Notes: generated by a model not told the origin, from the letters alone. A stretch of 64,000 bases of DNA from Athripsodes cinereus (GCA_947579605.1 OX388314.1:17915982-17979981), one strand, 5' to 3'; positions 23,010 to 35,069 are shown, numbered from the stretch's first letter. Numbers and translations are program-made.

Positions 23010-23416
23010 GATTCATATTCGAATGTTTAGAATATTTACTAATTTTTTTATTGTTTAACCGGATTTGGGTGCAGATGACAAAACCAATCAGAAACCTCGA
23101 TTGGAGAACCATGTCTACACAATGCAACATTGTGTAAAATTTAATCGGAAGAAGTGAGAAAGGTGTCCCAACGCTTACGAATTGGCTCTAGGCTGCATAA
23201 AGGGTCTCTCGATTGGTGGACCTTAAATCGTGACAGTGAGAATGGTGGAATTGGTGAACGTTGTCCATGGACACCGAAAGTGATCACTTAAGCCAGCCTA
23301 GAGCCAATTCGTAAGCGTTGGGACACCTTTCTCACTTCTTCCGATTAAATTTTACACAATGTTGCATTGTGTAGACATGGTTCTCCAATCGAGGTTTCTG
23401 ATTGGATTCATATTCG
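23010..23416. mobile_element. Fold-back element with perfect 112-bp arms
   Basis: Arms 23084-23195 and 23294-23405 are exact reverse complements over 112 bases around a 98-base loop. GATTCATATTCG occurs at 23010-23021 and 23405-23416 and may be the target duplication of a 383-bp insertion that includes the hairpin plus 62 extra bases at the left. The loop contains CGATTGGTGGACC, echoing CGATTGGAGAACC in the arm. No coding potential. The perfect match means recent origin or gene conversion between arms. Confidence 0.82.
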
Positions 23417-23549
23417 TTTTTTTTTTTAGAACATAAAGGAATATTTTATAATAAACATATTTTATAGTATTGATAGTATCAATGAACGATTTGTACGTGT
23501 GCGTGTAATTGGTTTACTCAGTATCAAAGCGAGTTACAAAATATATATA

Positions 23550-24035
23550 TTTTTTTACGCGGCGGCAGAATTGCCATCCACACTTCTCAGCATTATACAA
23601 CCAGATAAGTCTCCATATGATCAGTCATGGTCACACAAAAACTTAACAGTCTAATGCCGGGAAAAATTCACCTATCCAGATATACAGGATATCAAAGGAT
23701 TAGGCTCAAAACGCGGGATCAAAATACCAGCATTGTGCCTGAAATATCTGTGTTCAAAAACTTTTTACAATATTACAAGTGTTTATTATAATAGATTTTT
23801 GAATTTTAATATACAAATTAACCGGTAAATCTAATTTTTGTAAATTATTTATTAAAGATTTTGGAGTTACCCCTGTAGCTGACATGACTAAAGGTATTAT
23901 ATAAACGGATCTAGAATGCCAAATATTTTTTATTTCTCCTGCTAGTTCTGTATATTTACGTATTTTTTCTGCGACGGTTGTTTGTATATTATGTGTATAA
24001 AGTATACCAGCAGACAAGCCGAATGATACAAACAT
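23550..24035 (-). pseudogene. LINE ORF2 C-terminus with 3' UTR and A-rich tail
   Basis: The minus-strand frame 24035-23754 reads KYTELAGEIKNIW, VYIIPLVMSATGVTPKSL, LQKLDLPVNLYIKIQKS, INTCNIVKSF, then stop. I know the 'IIPxVxSATGxxPKSL...QKxxxxNTCxIV' pattern from the C-termini of insect LINE polyproteins. The 3' UTR follows (23753 to about 23570) and ends in CCGCCGCGTAAAAAAATATA. The catalytic region is absent: the copy is cut at its 5' side near 24035, next to a SINE-G piece. Confidence 0.65.
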
Positions 24036-24039
24036 GCTA

Positions 24040-24195
24040 CTTGTTGATTAGTTGGCATACCTCATTACTGAATTGAGATGTAAAATATGTTTATTTAGAG
24101 AAACTTCATTTTACAAAACACTCGAAAACTTACGCTAAAGAGTGGCAGACCTATTTTTTCCCGAATGCTTTACGACTAATATTATGTACCTAATC
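24040..24195 (-). repeat. SINE-G fragment, diverged
   Basis: ACCTCATTACTGAATTGAGA, TGTAAAATATG, CAAAACACTCGAAAACTTAC and AGAGTGGCAGACC match, in order, the 5' half of the minus-strand SINE-G at 56308-56560. The 3' half is absent and identity is clearly reduced. Confidence 0.6.
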
Positions 24196-24604
24196 CACTT
24201 AGTATAAAAATTCGATTACAATTTAACGTATTGTAAGACAACTTATGGCATTATCCATTATCCAATGATCGTAAGAAAGTGATAGAATTTGTCATCAAAA
24301 CGAAGGCGATGTCTAGACATCTATTATTATATTTTATTACGTTTGCCAGTGATAACCTATATCTTTTTTTTTTAAATAAAAAGTTACATATTGTAAAGCA
24401 TTTATTTATTTTCATGAAAATACGACCTAAATAGCATGCAAGCAACAAGTTCGACGAAGAAGATGTATTTATCTAAAAGAAGGGACATAAGAAAGCGTGT
24501 ACATCTTAAACTACTCGTGTGCTGGATCGACTGTCGAGTTAAAAGACTGTGGACTATGATACCAGCGTAGAGTAAAGAGGAAGTGAAAAAAATAATGTCA
24601 GGAT

Positions 24605-24685
24605 AGATAGATATAGTTTTCCGTTCTCTCTGTCTATCCCACATGAAACAGTGTACTAGCATGAGGGTTGTCATATAGTAGTACA
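24605..24685 (+). mobile_element. LINE-C 3' tail fragment
   Basis: TTTTCCGTTCTCTCTGTCTA, then TCCCACATG, then GAGGGTTGTCATATAGTAGT follows the tail layout seen at 2.87 kb, with a substitution-rich middle. Only the terminal 80 bases are recognisable. Confidence 0.5.
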
Positions 24686-24689
24686 CTAA

Positions 24690-26185
24690 AATAACCAACA
24701 AGTCGCACATCGTATATCACAAATTGGTTAGTAAAAATTTTCAATACCTATCCATTACTTCTCGTTCAAAACTATCTATTTATAATTTAAATCTCACGTC
24801 ATTGACTATAGAAAGTTATAATATGATATATTATGATGCAAGTCAATATCTTATCATTATACTCCAAGGTATGTACATTTGTCAAAAAGTTTATACATCA
24901 TAAAGTTGTCGACTATATAAAAGAGATCACGAGTGCATCGTTTTTACAAGTCGCTAAGTTTAATACTACTTATGATTTTATTCTCTACATTGTCATCGGG
25001 AAAAGTTGAGAAGTACGAGTATATAACGACGTCATAGTTGTAATGTGATATTTTCGTACGTAAAGATAGCTCAATAGCAAAAGAGGAAAAGTCTCATTAA
25101 GGGTTGTTACAACGTGTTCGACTCGATAATAAAAGTGCTCTTAGAATTAATGAAGCGGTTGACTGAAGTTTGATCTTATAACGACCAATGTGAATAATAC
25201 ATCTTGTCTTTTTATTTTTCTCATTATCCTAGCCGAGTACCTATTAATCTTGCATATTATAATGAAGCATGCCTTTTGTTTTACAAATGCAACAGGGCAG
25301 TAGGTACCTCAAAGTCTAAAGTAATTACACAAGAGAAAAACATCAAAACTACAAAGATACAAATTAGAAACATACAAAATCAGTATGTATTGTGTTCAGT
25401 AAATTCTTGAATTTGCACACTTCTGTTAACATCAAAAACTAATACATATGTAAGTACATTTACATCATCCAAACACGTATATTGATTAAAATAAAACGAA
25501 TTAACCAAGATTATTATAATTCTCAAAAGTAGGCTCATCGTGTTATTTGTTGGTTGATCTCTTCCAATATACCTTTAATACAATACGTGAATCAGATCAC
25601 TTACAAATATTTACTCATGACCATAATATATTAGTTGTAAGAAATCACGATACAATGAAATACTCAGTATGTAAATTGTATTTATTTTTATACTTAATCG
25701 TGCTTGATTGTTGTCCAAAGTTCTGTTATATTTACAAAATTGTTGCAATTTAGTAGTACCGATAGAAACTTTACTGAGATATCGATTATTCATTAGAGCG
25801 TTGTGATGGTGATATCAACAGGGAGCTCAGAAACTATAATAATAATACTCGTAGTATATTAGTTCTTTACAACAATAAGTAGCAGCACCAACTAGCATAA
25901 TGCAACGTATAAGCAGATGGTGTTATGCAATAACGATTCCAACAAAAGCAATCTCTTACTGAAATCTCCAACCCTTCGTGCTAATAAATTTTAAAATATC
26001 AGGATAGCCGGCATAACTACTTCGTCACTGAATTGATAATGAATGATCTTGATAATCGTGACGAATTATTGATGATGTTTTGCATTGAGTTAAGTATTAT
26101 AGTTTTTAACAAAAATAAATAAACCGAAATTAACTACATTATCACAATAAGTAAAGTAAGTACATTGTACTGGATTCCTATTACT
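24690..26185. other. A+T-rich stretch, nothing recognised
   Basis: Only chance frames are seen (for example 25204-25410, 25547-25753). No repeats were recognised. Confidence 0.45.
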
Positions 26186-26193
26186 AAATTTAC

Positions 26194-26259
26194 TTGAATT
26201 AATTATAAATAAAACACTTTTTTAGTAGTGTTGAAGTGTTTTATTTATAATTAATTCAA
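26194..26259. repeat. Hairpin with 26-bp perfect arms
   Basis: Arms 26194-26219 and 26234-26259 (TTGAATTAATTATAAATAAA and its complement) flank a 14-base loop, TTTTAGTAGTGTTG. The AAAACACTT motif and the loop word TAGTAG echo fold-back family F1. Confidence 0.75.
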
Positions 26260-26518
26260 CATGAACTTCCAGCAAGAACCGTTGGTTGAAAATATCAACT
26301 ATATTTTATTTACTTGTCTGTTATTGTGTCAATTAAAAAACTAAAAATAGAGAACGTCGACAGCCAAATGTTTCGGAGCTTCCAAACCCTATAAATGTTG
26401 TATGGATTTCTTATACGAGTAAGTGGTACAAATAATTGATTAGCTAAAGCTGCACAGAATATTATTTTTACTGATAAGGATTAATCGGAGAATGCTTTGA
26501 ATACCGTGGAGAGATTAA

Positions 26519-26750
26519 GTGTCCAAAACAAAAGTCTTAGGTAGAGCGCATATGAATAGAGAGCTCCTGACAAGTATCAAAGTTCGTAAAATCTCGTATT
26601 TGGTGACTTCGCAATATACGGCAATGGACAGGAATAGTGCCGTGCAAAAACTGGCGCAAAAAGTACAAGACAGGAAGGCATTTTCCAGAATGATGGCCAA
26701 CATCGATTTAGATGGCACTGAGAGAAGAAGAACCTGCACAAAGACCAAGA
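26519..26750 (+). pseudogene. Decayed LINE-A ORF2 fragment
   Basis: RAHMNRELLTSIKVRKISYL, then a deletion, then QDRKAFSRMMANID and a GGCACTGAGAGAAGAAGAA tail match the LINE-A C-terminus (RELLSIIKVRKVSHLGH, AQDRxxxAxVIANV, GAA tail). The GKIEGRRGPGRRQ and WLRNIR blocks are lost. Confidence 0.68.
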
Positions 26751-26754
26751 ATAT

Positions 26755-26966
26755 TATATTAATTGTGTCGGTGCACACGTAGTAGAATTCCATAATTATG
26801 TAATTGAAACAAGTGTTTCTTTCTACTATAGATTATTGATTCCGAGAGAGACGTCTTTCGACTTATCGGGTCATTGTCAATCGATTGATAATGACCTGAT
26901 AAGTCGAAAGACGTCTCTCTCGGAATCAATAATCTATAGTAGAAAGAAACACTTGTTTCAATTACA
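26755..26966. mobile_element. Fold-back element F1 with 84-bp arms
   Basis: Arms 26799-26882 and 26883-26966 meet with no loop and differ at two positions. Arm words include GAAACAAGTGTTTCTTTCTA, CCGAGAGAGACGTCTTTCGA and GGTCATTGTCAATCGA. The left flank ATTAATTGTGTCGGTGCACA, then GTAGTAGAATTCCATAATTA, also precedes the shorter relative at 31.7 kb, so it is part of the mobile unit or of a shared host repeat. Confidence 0.82.
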
Positions 26967-27644
26967 TATCCAAGAATATTATTTTAGATTTAAATTATGT
27001 AATTAATGTTTTTTTCTTATACTCTTAGCTTACAAAATTGTTGCACTAGACCATCCATGTATGAATAAAGGAAAATCCGTAACACCATTCGCTTGCAGTT
27101 CCATAGAACTTTTGAAAAGTTTTATAAAAATAATAATGTTATGCAACTTATACCTTATCGTTATAATGTTATTCAGATATAGGAATCTTATACTTTTGCC
27201 TACATTCTTCTCTACTATTACTACTTCGGGATGTATTCAAACAAAGTTAAGTATAATGGATTTGTCACTTTTGCAGTTTTCTTGAAAGTTTTAGCATTAA
27301 GTGGCTAAGTTATGGACTCGAACGAACTTACTGACTTAAAATTTAAAAGTGCTTGTGTTTATTTACTGCTTTACTGTATTAATCTTGTGGTTTGTTAACA
27401 ATATAACTTTGATTCTTAAACGTTGATATAAAACTACTCTCATTTTTATACTATAAATCAAATATTTATTTTATCTACTAAGTAGGTACTTAGGTCAACG
27501 AGGTACTGATGTGTATAATCAGAAATTCAAAGTTTTTTTTTTAAATCAAGCTGTTTCTCCCTTAGAAAGAATACTGTGTACGCTATTTTACCTATCTGTT
27601 GAAATAGAATCTCTTCATTTGAGATCTTTAAAAACATACTTTAC

Positions 27645-27876
27645 AGTATCCCAAAGTGGGGTAGCCAGTAAACCAACTGCATGTTACAAACATAGGTACA
27701 AGTTGTCCTCTCCGTATCTAGAAAAAAATAAGACATTCTTGATGGACGGCAAACTTCATCGCAGAATTAAAGATGCAAAATGTCTTTGCTTTTTACGAAC
27801 ACCTGCCTTTTACAGATCACTCGAAAACTTACGGAAAAAAGTGAGACACCAATTCTTTGCCGGGAGCTCCACGGAA
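27645..27876 (-). repeat. SINE-G copy
   Basis: It runs from GTATCCCAAAGTGGGGTAGC through AACTGCATGTTACAAACATA, TTGATGGACGGCAAACTTCA, TTTACAGATCACTCGAAAAC to CCGGGAGCTCCACGG, parallel to the 56.3 kb copy with about 15-20 percent divergence by eye. The (TAG)n tail and last bases are missing at the left. A 140-codon frame across it (27511-27933) is a by-product. Confidence 0.72.
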
Positions 27877-27899
27877 AAACTAATGACCCAACAAATTTA

Positions 27900-29195
27900 C
27901 ATACTTATTTTGCACTTTTCATATTTGTTTTAAACCATTTGTTTTTAAAATGACAGTATGTATTTTGATATTTCTTCTTTGTAGAAACTGAAAGTCATTA
28001 AAACATGTAATTTAATTCAAATATTATATTATACATAAAAGAAATCACGGACTCTTTTGTATTATTCTATAACCCCATAATGAAGATGGAACTGTAATAT
28101 AATATACTCATATATAGAATTTTGTGATTAAGGAATGTATTCCATGGAATTGTACAGAAACATGTTGCTGCTACAAACATAATTATCTACATACCGTCAC
28201 GCATATTTAACCCTGTCTTACTAAATATGTCTTAAGTTAACCAAATAAATGAAAAGCTTAAATCGCTAAATAATTTGTTATCCCTGGCTAAATCAAAACT
28301 TTATAAAATAATGTATTCTTATTAGATGCACTTATTCACTATTTACCTACTTATTAATTTATTTTTTACTGTTGATTGATTTAAGCAATTTTGAACAAAA
28401 ATACATTTATTGTAAACAATGAAAAAATGGGTGGGCTTATCATAAAGAATGTTTTTATCCTTATCTTCCAAAGAAACAAATATAATAACAAAAAAAATAC
28501 CGCATATTTTTTTATTTTTCAAATGGCTGTTCAAGATATTTGAGGAATAATTTTGATGAAGCTTTAATTCAGAACAACGCCAATCTCTGTGAGTTAGGTG
28601 TTCTTAGGTTTAACAGTCGGAATAGTATTTGTTCCAACTGTTATTTGTGAATACGCCAAGTAATATACATATACGTTTGTTCTACAGTTGCCATGTTCAG
28701 TACTTGGATATTACATATAAACATTATGTTAGGCGTTAGATACGAAACATGTATGGAACCGCAGATTTCCACACAACAAATAAAGTTTAATTACGTTCCC
28801 AAAACGCAAGCCGCAACATTAATACTGGTAACATCGCTGATATGCTCCGTCGAGGGGTGCTAAGTATTGATATTCAACGTGTCAATAAATTTGCAACAAA
28901 TCCTTACAGTCACGTACTCACATCAACTTAATACTTTTAAGCTTTTTTAAGACTAACAAAAGATTTCATTCTTTGTGATATGGACAATGGCATTATCTAG
29001 GTCATATTTTAACTATTTTACTGCTTATACATAATATATTTTTAGTTGACTGAAGCAAAAAAATTATTCTGTTTACTAGATCTCTGAGGTATGTAGGTAT
29101 TATGATGAAATGTTTCTAACAAAAATATGATTATGTTTCTATGAAATGAAAGAGCAATTGTTTAAAGAACAACATATGGTGGAACTGATAAACAC
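27900..29195. other. A+T-rich stretch, nothing recognised
   Basis: No coding or repeat signal was recognised. Confidence 0.45.
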
Positions 29196-29199
29196 TTGT

Positions 29200-29572
29200 A
29201 GAGAGTAAAGTCCAAATATACAAAACCTGCACATGGCCAAATATGACTAACGTCCTGAAACAAGAGCAGACACAGCAAGAGCCTTCTCAGAACCTCTGAG
29301 ATGAAAACCTAACGTGCTATCTCAGAGGTTGGATCAGAAACACTGATATTAGAAGAATATGCGACACGGAAGACATATTGACATGGAGTAGGAATAGGAG
29401 ACAATTTTGGAGAAACCATGCATACGGGATGGCTGAAAACAGGATTGCCCACAATGCTGCAAAGAAGACACCAGCTGGTTCTCGTTCACAAGGAAGGTCG
29501 CCAAAAAATGGATGGATGGCTGGTCTTCAGCGTCGCAAGAGGGAGCAACATTTAAAAATATTCTAAACATTA
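29200..29572 (+). pseudogene. LINE ORF2 C-terminal fragment (distinct group)
   Basis: From about 29330 the readable frame is GWIRNTDIRRICDTEDILTW (ending near 29385), then SRNRRQFWRNHAYGM, RIAHNAAKK and GSRSQGRSPKNGW, ending at TAA after KREQHLKIF. The pattern 'TWxxxRRxFWRNHxxxM...GxRxxGRPPKRW' belongs to the basic tail after the reverse transcriptase in insect RTE-like LINEs. The upstream part is scrambled: AACCTCTGAGATGAAA and ATCTCAGAGGTT form a small inverted repeat at 29292-29331. It is a non-functional fragment. Confidence 0.6.
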
Positions 29573-29579
29573 GTTATGG

Positions 29580-31670
29580 ATATTACTCTCGCAGGTGTGA
29601 ATATTCAGCTAAATGCGAAAACTTCGTTTAACGTTGGTTATGGATGTTCATAATATTATTTTAATAGATATATTCTGCCTTTTCTTTCGCTTGCATTACA
29701 CCAATCTTCTCAATTCAACGAACTCTCGCAGATAATGTTGAAATTTAGAATTGAATGTGATTTTATTCATATTATACAATCAAGGACGGCGATTTCAATA
29801 TTTTGTAAGAATTTGATAAAGATATAAAAAGTCAGAAGAAGGATCTAGCCAATAATAATGTTCTCATACCTCGTACATACAAAGAGAAAAGAGTAGATAC
29901 AAAGTAATATTGTGATGAAGAACTGAAAACCAGCATCCATTGCCAAACACTCAGAGAATTGAAGATGTAGATGCTTTTGAATAAAACATGAAAACTTCGT
30001 GATATAAACCACCAAAGCGAAGTAATTTATGGCTGCGATTCATAATTTCGACTTAAGATATTATGAAAAATGTTTTTCTATAGGATATGCAATTTGGCTG
30101 AGTTGCAAGATGTTGAAACACTTTGATTTCTAGTGCTCGCTCTGGTGTTAATAAAAGCTTTCAAAGTTATTTGATTAATTGAACATTTTGACTTAAATTA
30201 ATTGCAATATTTCTACCGACCATTCATTCTTTCTCATTCTCATCCAATAATAGATTTTCCACACTTTTCTGTTAATTTTCGAGAGTGCCCTGTAAAAAAA
30301 AACAAATTTTCGTAAAACGTCACACGTAAAACATATAATATTTTAAATCCAGCTATGAGATATGCTACCCATTCTAAATGACATATATTCATTGACAACG
30401 AGAAAATTAACTGCGTGTTTATCAAATGCTTATAAGTGCACCGACTACTGTGATGTATGGAAATACTGTAATGGAATGGTAATATATTTCTCGAAAATGC
30501 ATATTTGTCCAATAAAATAAAGCAAATTACTAATCTTTGATAAAAAAATAAACATAAATATGATCAATTTTGGTATATTGCTTTGAAATACGATGTTAAT
30601 TTCGTTTTAAATAATAATAACATGTTGTATTTCGACTAATACAGTTGCAAGACATCCGTTAGACACGAAGTGAACATAATAAAAATCAAAAACAACTTTA
30701 TAATATCCAATATATTCTCAGACAGTAAACCAATTGTCTATGTAAGTGAGTTTATTGAACTAAAATATCAGGTCAATGGTAGTGTGTTTACGTTCATTTC
30801 TGTATTTCCAAACTACCTACAAACTACTACAAAAGGAAATACAAAATTTCGCATATTTTGTATTATAAATTTGATTTATTGATGTAGTTTTTGTAGATGT
30901 TTGCAAGTAAAAGATCAAAGAAAAATATATTGAATGTTTATATCTTTACATTCTAGTACATAGAATTTTTATGTAGATTTACTTTTCACTTCTTAAATAA
31001 AAGAAAATCTTTATATAATTTGTAATCATTTGAAATAAATTTAGGGTGTAGATTTTGTACAAATCCCTATGCAGACTTTGAAAACAGTAAGTCAATTTAA
31101 TTACATATCTAATCAAAGAATATATAGGTATTTTATTTCATAAAACAGTTCTTCCAAAAATTCTCAATGATATCATAGCTAGTTAGAGAAATGAAACGGT
31201 TTATTCAAGAGATTAAAAGACATAATATCTCAAGAAAATTCAACAGTCAACAAGTTAAAACCAAAACCGTTTAAGAGAATAATTAACGACAGCGAGAAAA
31301 CAAAATAAATTAATCAAATTTTCTAAGACAGCTGCTAACCGCAACCACTGATAGGTTCAATAACAATGTTTATGGTTCTCAAGCCTTTTTATGGAAGTAC
31401 TCAAGTGGGAGAAAATGTTAAGAAAGTTTTTTATCTCTTTAACACAAAAACCACAACGAATGTTGTGCTAAGTGCGATAAATTATTTTGCGGAACCTGGA
31501 ATGTCAATGCGTCTACAACGTCCCTACATTAATTTCTGAATCTTATTTTATGATGACAATTTAAAAAAAAATATGAGAGTCGAGTGAAAGATGTTGACAG
31601 AAGATAGAGATACTAAGTGGTTAGCTCATGAAGAAGCTTATATCTGGCAGTGAATGAGCAAGCTGATAAG
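29580..31670. other. A+T-rich stretch, nothing recognised
   Basis: Chance frames only (for example 30240-30512). No repeat family was recognised. Confidence 0.45.
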
Positions 31671-31674
31671 ATAT

Positions 31675-31790
31675 ATTATTAATTGTATCGGTGCACACAT
31701 AGTAGAATTCCATAATTATGTAATTTGAAACAAGTGACGTCTCTCTCGGAATCAATTATCTATAGTAGAAAGAAACACTTGTTTCAAATT
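31675..31790. mobile_element. Fold-back F1, internally deleted relative
   Basis: TGTAATTTGAAACAAGTG (about 31720-31737) and CACTTGTTTCAAATTACA (about 31777-31794) are perfect 18-base arms around the right-half interior of the 26.8 kb element (ACGTCTCTCTCGGAATCAA, CTATAGTAGAAAGAAA). The left half of the palindrome is missing. The 45-base left flank is the same as at 26.75 kb. Confidence 0.78.
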
Positions 31791-31799
31791 ACACAATAT

Positions 31800-32925
31800 T
31801 GATAAGATATGATAATGTTAAATATTTTCTTAAGTCAATAACTAGGAATTAAATACTCATTTAATATTATTTAAATTATAAACAATATTTATCAGTAATT
31901 CATTATTACTTTTATGTGTTCTCTCAGGAAAGAGTTGTCTAAGAAAAAGTTATCAATAAATATTAAATTACTAACATATTTTAAGAGTTAAGAAATAATT
32001 AAAGTAAAAAATATGCATACTTTCAAACAGTTTATAAATGACTTCTAAACTTTATACAACTTTAATCACACCATATACCTTATTTTCACATCAACACTAA
32101 CGATTTTTTAATGTTTTCCCTCACATTGTTGTAGAGACCAATTGTTTCCTGTCTCATTAGCGCGGGGAACTATGTTCATTAATTATTTTAATGTGTAATC
32201 AAAATACAACTTTGCTTAATTTAATACAAGTAATATATTCTTGGTATTAACTCATCTAGGAACGTGTCAATTACTGTTGGGCGTAATGAAGTAATAGACT
32301 ACTACAAGTATTGTTTGCATAATAATTCAGTGTTATAAACCTACTACCTAGTGCACGCATATTGTTATACACAACAGATAGATGAGGCTTATTGTATAGT
32401 TAATGTTGGTACACGCATAATTTAATGAAAACTCTCATCCTCATACATTTAACGTGGAGCATAGAGATTGCAATATAAATGAAGTAATTGAAACAGTTTT
32501 TATGAAATCATTCAAGATTTTTAAAAAATTAAAGTATTCTTGCGTACGACATTTCGAAAGTTTCAACATTCTGTGACACACACAAGTAATTATATATTGA
32601 TATAAAATGAAGTCAATAAGATATACAACAGATACCGAATTTTACAAAATACTGCCACAAACAATTACCTTTTTTTCATATTAATATCTAATGTTTGATT
32701 TTCTATTTATAAATAAATATTTAAATTATAGGTCTATAAAGAAAGCAGTCTTGTTATGAATAAATGGTTTGTAAATCTAAACAAACATATTTTAACAAAA
32801 TATTTTTTTTACAGTTTGATTAGAAATTATTTCTAAAACAAATAAAAGAAATAGGTGATTTTGTATAACATACATTACAATAGTTTACCTTTTTTTTAAG
32901 GAATTTCATTACTATTTTAATTTCA
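31800..32925. other. A+T-rich stretch, nothing recognised
   Basis: No recognisable feature was seen. Confidence 0.45.
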
Positions 32926-32929
32926 GTAT

Positions 32930-33120
32930 TAACGCCCATTTAGAAGGCAGTAGGTAGTCAGCGCTGTTTCGCATTATGATCCCACCCTTCATACCGACGC
33001 TCACCCCTAGAGCTTAGCGCTTAGCGCCAGTCCATGATAGTAGCGTCATGTCGACCTTTTACCAAGATAACGCCGAGCCGTAGCAGGTACGTACCGGAAC
33101 GACGATAGGTCTTGTATTTG
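32930..33120. other. Local G+C-rich island of unknown nature
   Basis: About 190 bases stand out from the A+T-rich surroundings, with words such as AGCTTAGCGCTTAGCGCCAG, GCCGAGCCGTAGCAGG and TACCGGAACGACGATAGG. No long open frame, tRNA fold or TE protein was recognised. It may be a TE 5' UTR piece, a non-coding exon or a regulatory element. Confidence 0.3.
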
Positions 33121-33289
33121 GTTTATTTATAAATACCTGCATGTTCTATAGATGAAGTTAAGTTGTGAAGGGTAAAATTTATTCCAAGTGACATCTGAAA
33201 TATTTCAATACTAAGTAATGACAATGGGGAATTCCTAGTTCAGATATTGACAATAAAACATCAATAACAATCCACGAAAACTAAACATG

Positions 33290-33665
33290 ATGTGAATAAA
33301 ATTTTGAATTATTTTCATCGATCATTCGCTCCACGTGTCCAAACCATCGCAACTTATATACAAGCATTCTATCCGCAACACTCCTTCTCCTGATATCCTC
33401 ATTTTCACTCAATCTCGCAAGTTTTGACAACCATTCTTCTCAATGATCTTCATCTTCATAGCATTATTCCACTCTCGTCCATCATTAAACATGTACAAGT
33501 TTCGCTTGCATAGATAAGTGTCAGTACCAGAATAGTATTTTGAACCAGCATTTTTGACATGTTCGATACTTTGCCATTGCTAACAATGGATCGAAGTGCA
33601 CCGTTCACTCTAGCACCAACCACTTTCCTCCTTTCGTGCCTCTATCGTATTTAAATTGATTCTTT
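33290..33665 (-). pseudogene. Old LINE-C ORF2 fragment, many breaks
   Basis: Minus-strand reading gives RKVVGARVNGALRSIVSNG, LVQNTILVLTLIYASETC, MMDESG, and in other frames LRWFGHVERM-like text near 33340. These align in order with the 45 kb copy (RKVAGNKVNGAIRPIIANR, LVPTLMYASETWTW, KKDESG, LRWFGHVERMNED). Several frameshifts and stops are present. It abuts a younger LINE-A copy on the other strand. Confidence 0.65.
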
Positions 33666-33737
33666 ATACAGGATAAATTTATTTTTTTCAGGTATTTTTG
33701 TTCATTCATCATTTCAACTTCATGAATTCACTTCTAT

Positions 33738-34134
33738 AGAACACGGATCGCTTGGAGGCATTTGAAATGTGGCTTCATAGAAGAATGCTTCGTATTCATT
33801 GGACTGATAGGGTCACAAATGTAGAGGTTTTACGAAGAGCTGGAATGGAGAGATAACTCCTGTTGGATGTCAAAGTGCGTAAGATCTTATATCTGGGTCA
33901 TATAATGCGTGGAGAAAAGTACCACATACTGCGTTTGATTGTGACGGGCAAGATAGAGGGACGTCGGGGGGCTGGCAGAAGGCAGACATCGTGGCTGCGC
34001 AATATACGAGATTGGATTGGAATGAGAGGTGTGGAGGAGTTCTTCCAGATAGCGCAGGACCGAGAAGCCTATGCCAGAGTGATCGCCAACGTCGGGGAGA
34101 CCTGACAGGGCACCTACAGAAGAAGAAGAACACG
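33738..34134 (+). mobile_element. LINE-A copy, 5'-truncated
   Basis: AGAACACG at 33738-33745 and 34127-34134 may be the target duplication. The insert reads DRLEAFEMWLHRRMLRIHWT, then a TAA stop at 33854, then VKVRKILYLGHIMRGEKY, GKIEGRRGAGRRQTSWLRN, EFFQIAQDREAYARVIANV, and ends with GGCACCTACAGAAGAAGAAG. Only the ORF2 tail is present. Apart from the stop the frame is clean, so the copy is fairly young. Confidence 0.82.
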
Positions 34135-34201
34135 AATAGAAAGTTAATCTTTTTTTAACAATTCGTATATATTAACTGAATGCACTGTTGAATATTTTAT
34201 T

Positions 34202-34269
34202 AAGGAAAATCAATAATGAAACCATTTTATGTCAAAAGACATAAAATGGTTTCATTATTGATTTTCCTT
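34202..34269. repeat. Hairpin with 32-bp perfect arms
   Basis: Arms 34202-34233 and 34238-34269 (AAGGAAAATCAATAATGAAA, ACCATTTTATGTC and complement) flank an AAAA loop. AATATTTTATT occurs just outside on both sides, immediately left and eight bases after the right arm, a possible imperfect target duplication. Confidence 0.78.
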
Positions 34270-34806
34270 CTTGAGTCAATATTTTATTGTATGAAAAAAC
34301 TGAGATCCGTATGTACATATTATTTTACAACAACAAAAAATCTAACTTAATAAATAAATCAAAAAATCATAGTAAAGTAATTTAAAAACATATTATATAC
34401 AGATAAGTTTATAAAATAGTTCTTAAAAAATTGTAGGCATTGTATTGTAATTACGATTTACGTTATGTTACATTGGCAGTATGTACCTATTCATTATCAT
34501 TTTCATACTAACGTGATATTATTATTAATAACGTCATTAGGTTATATCATAGAGAAAGTGAGTTATTAAACGTATTACAAAGTTAATACACCTTTCAACT
34601 TTGATGAAACTTGTGGAATATAACCTATAATTATTATTAAAATGCGAGCTTTCTGCATAACTGTATAAAGTTAAGTAAGCCGTAATGTGATATTACGTCA
34701 TATTTTATGATGATGATGATGATAGATATTGATCTGAAGATAATCTGGCATTAATATTAATTTGTAGAGGCTCATTTTGTTATTCATACTTACAAAAATA
34801 CTTTTC

Positions 34807-34892
34807 TCTGTGGAATACCCGGTAAATAATAGGATTGTCACTCTTTGCTGCAAGTTTTCAAGTACCCAGTAAAAGGCTGGTATTCGTAAATC
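34807..34892 (+). repeat. SINE-G 5' fragment
   Basis: CTGTGGAATACCCGGTAAAT, then TGTCACTCTTTGCTGCAAGT, TTTCAAGTACCCAGTAAAAG and GCTGGTATTCG match the start of the complete copy at 45.9 kb (CCGTGGAGCACCCGGTAAAG). The 3' two thirds are absent. Confidence 0.62.
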
Positions 34893-35069
34893 ACAGGTAA
34901 TTTATTTACTTAAATATCTTCAATACAGCGATTATATAAATCTTAACACTTTATTACCACCGATCAGATGATCAGCATATTTATTATGTATATTACAAGT
35001 ATGAACTCAAAATCACCCAACAGTATGAAATAAATGTAAATTTCACACATAAAACTACCATATAAGGTC

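Noticed and set aside
27511..27933. 140-codon plus-strand frame
   Set aside because: Most of it lies across a minus-strand SINE-G copy; the peptide matches translated SINE sequence and no protein family.
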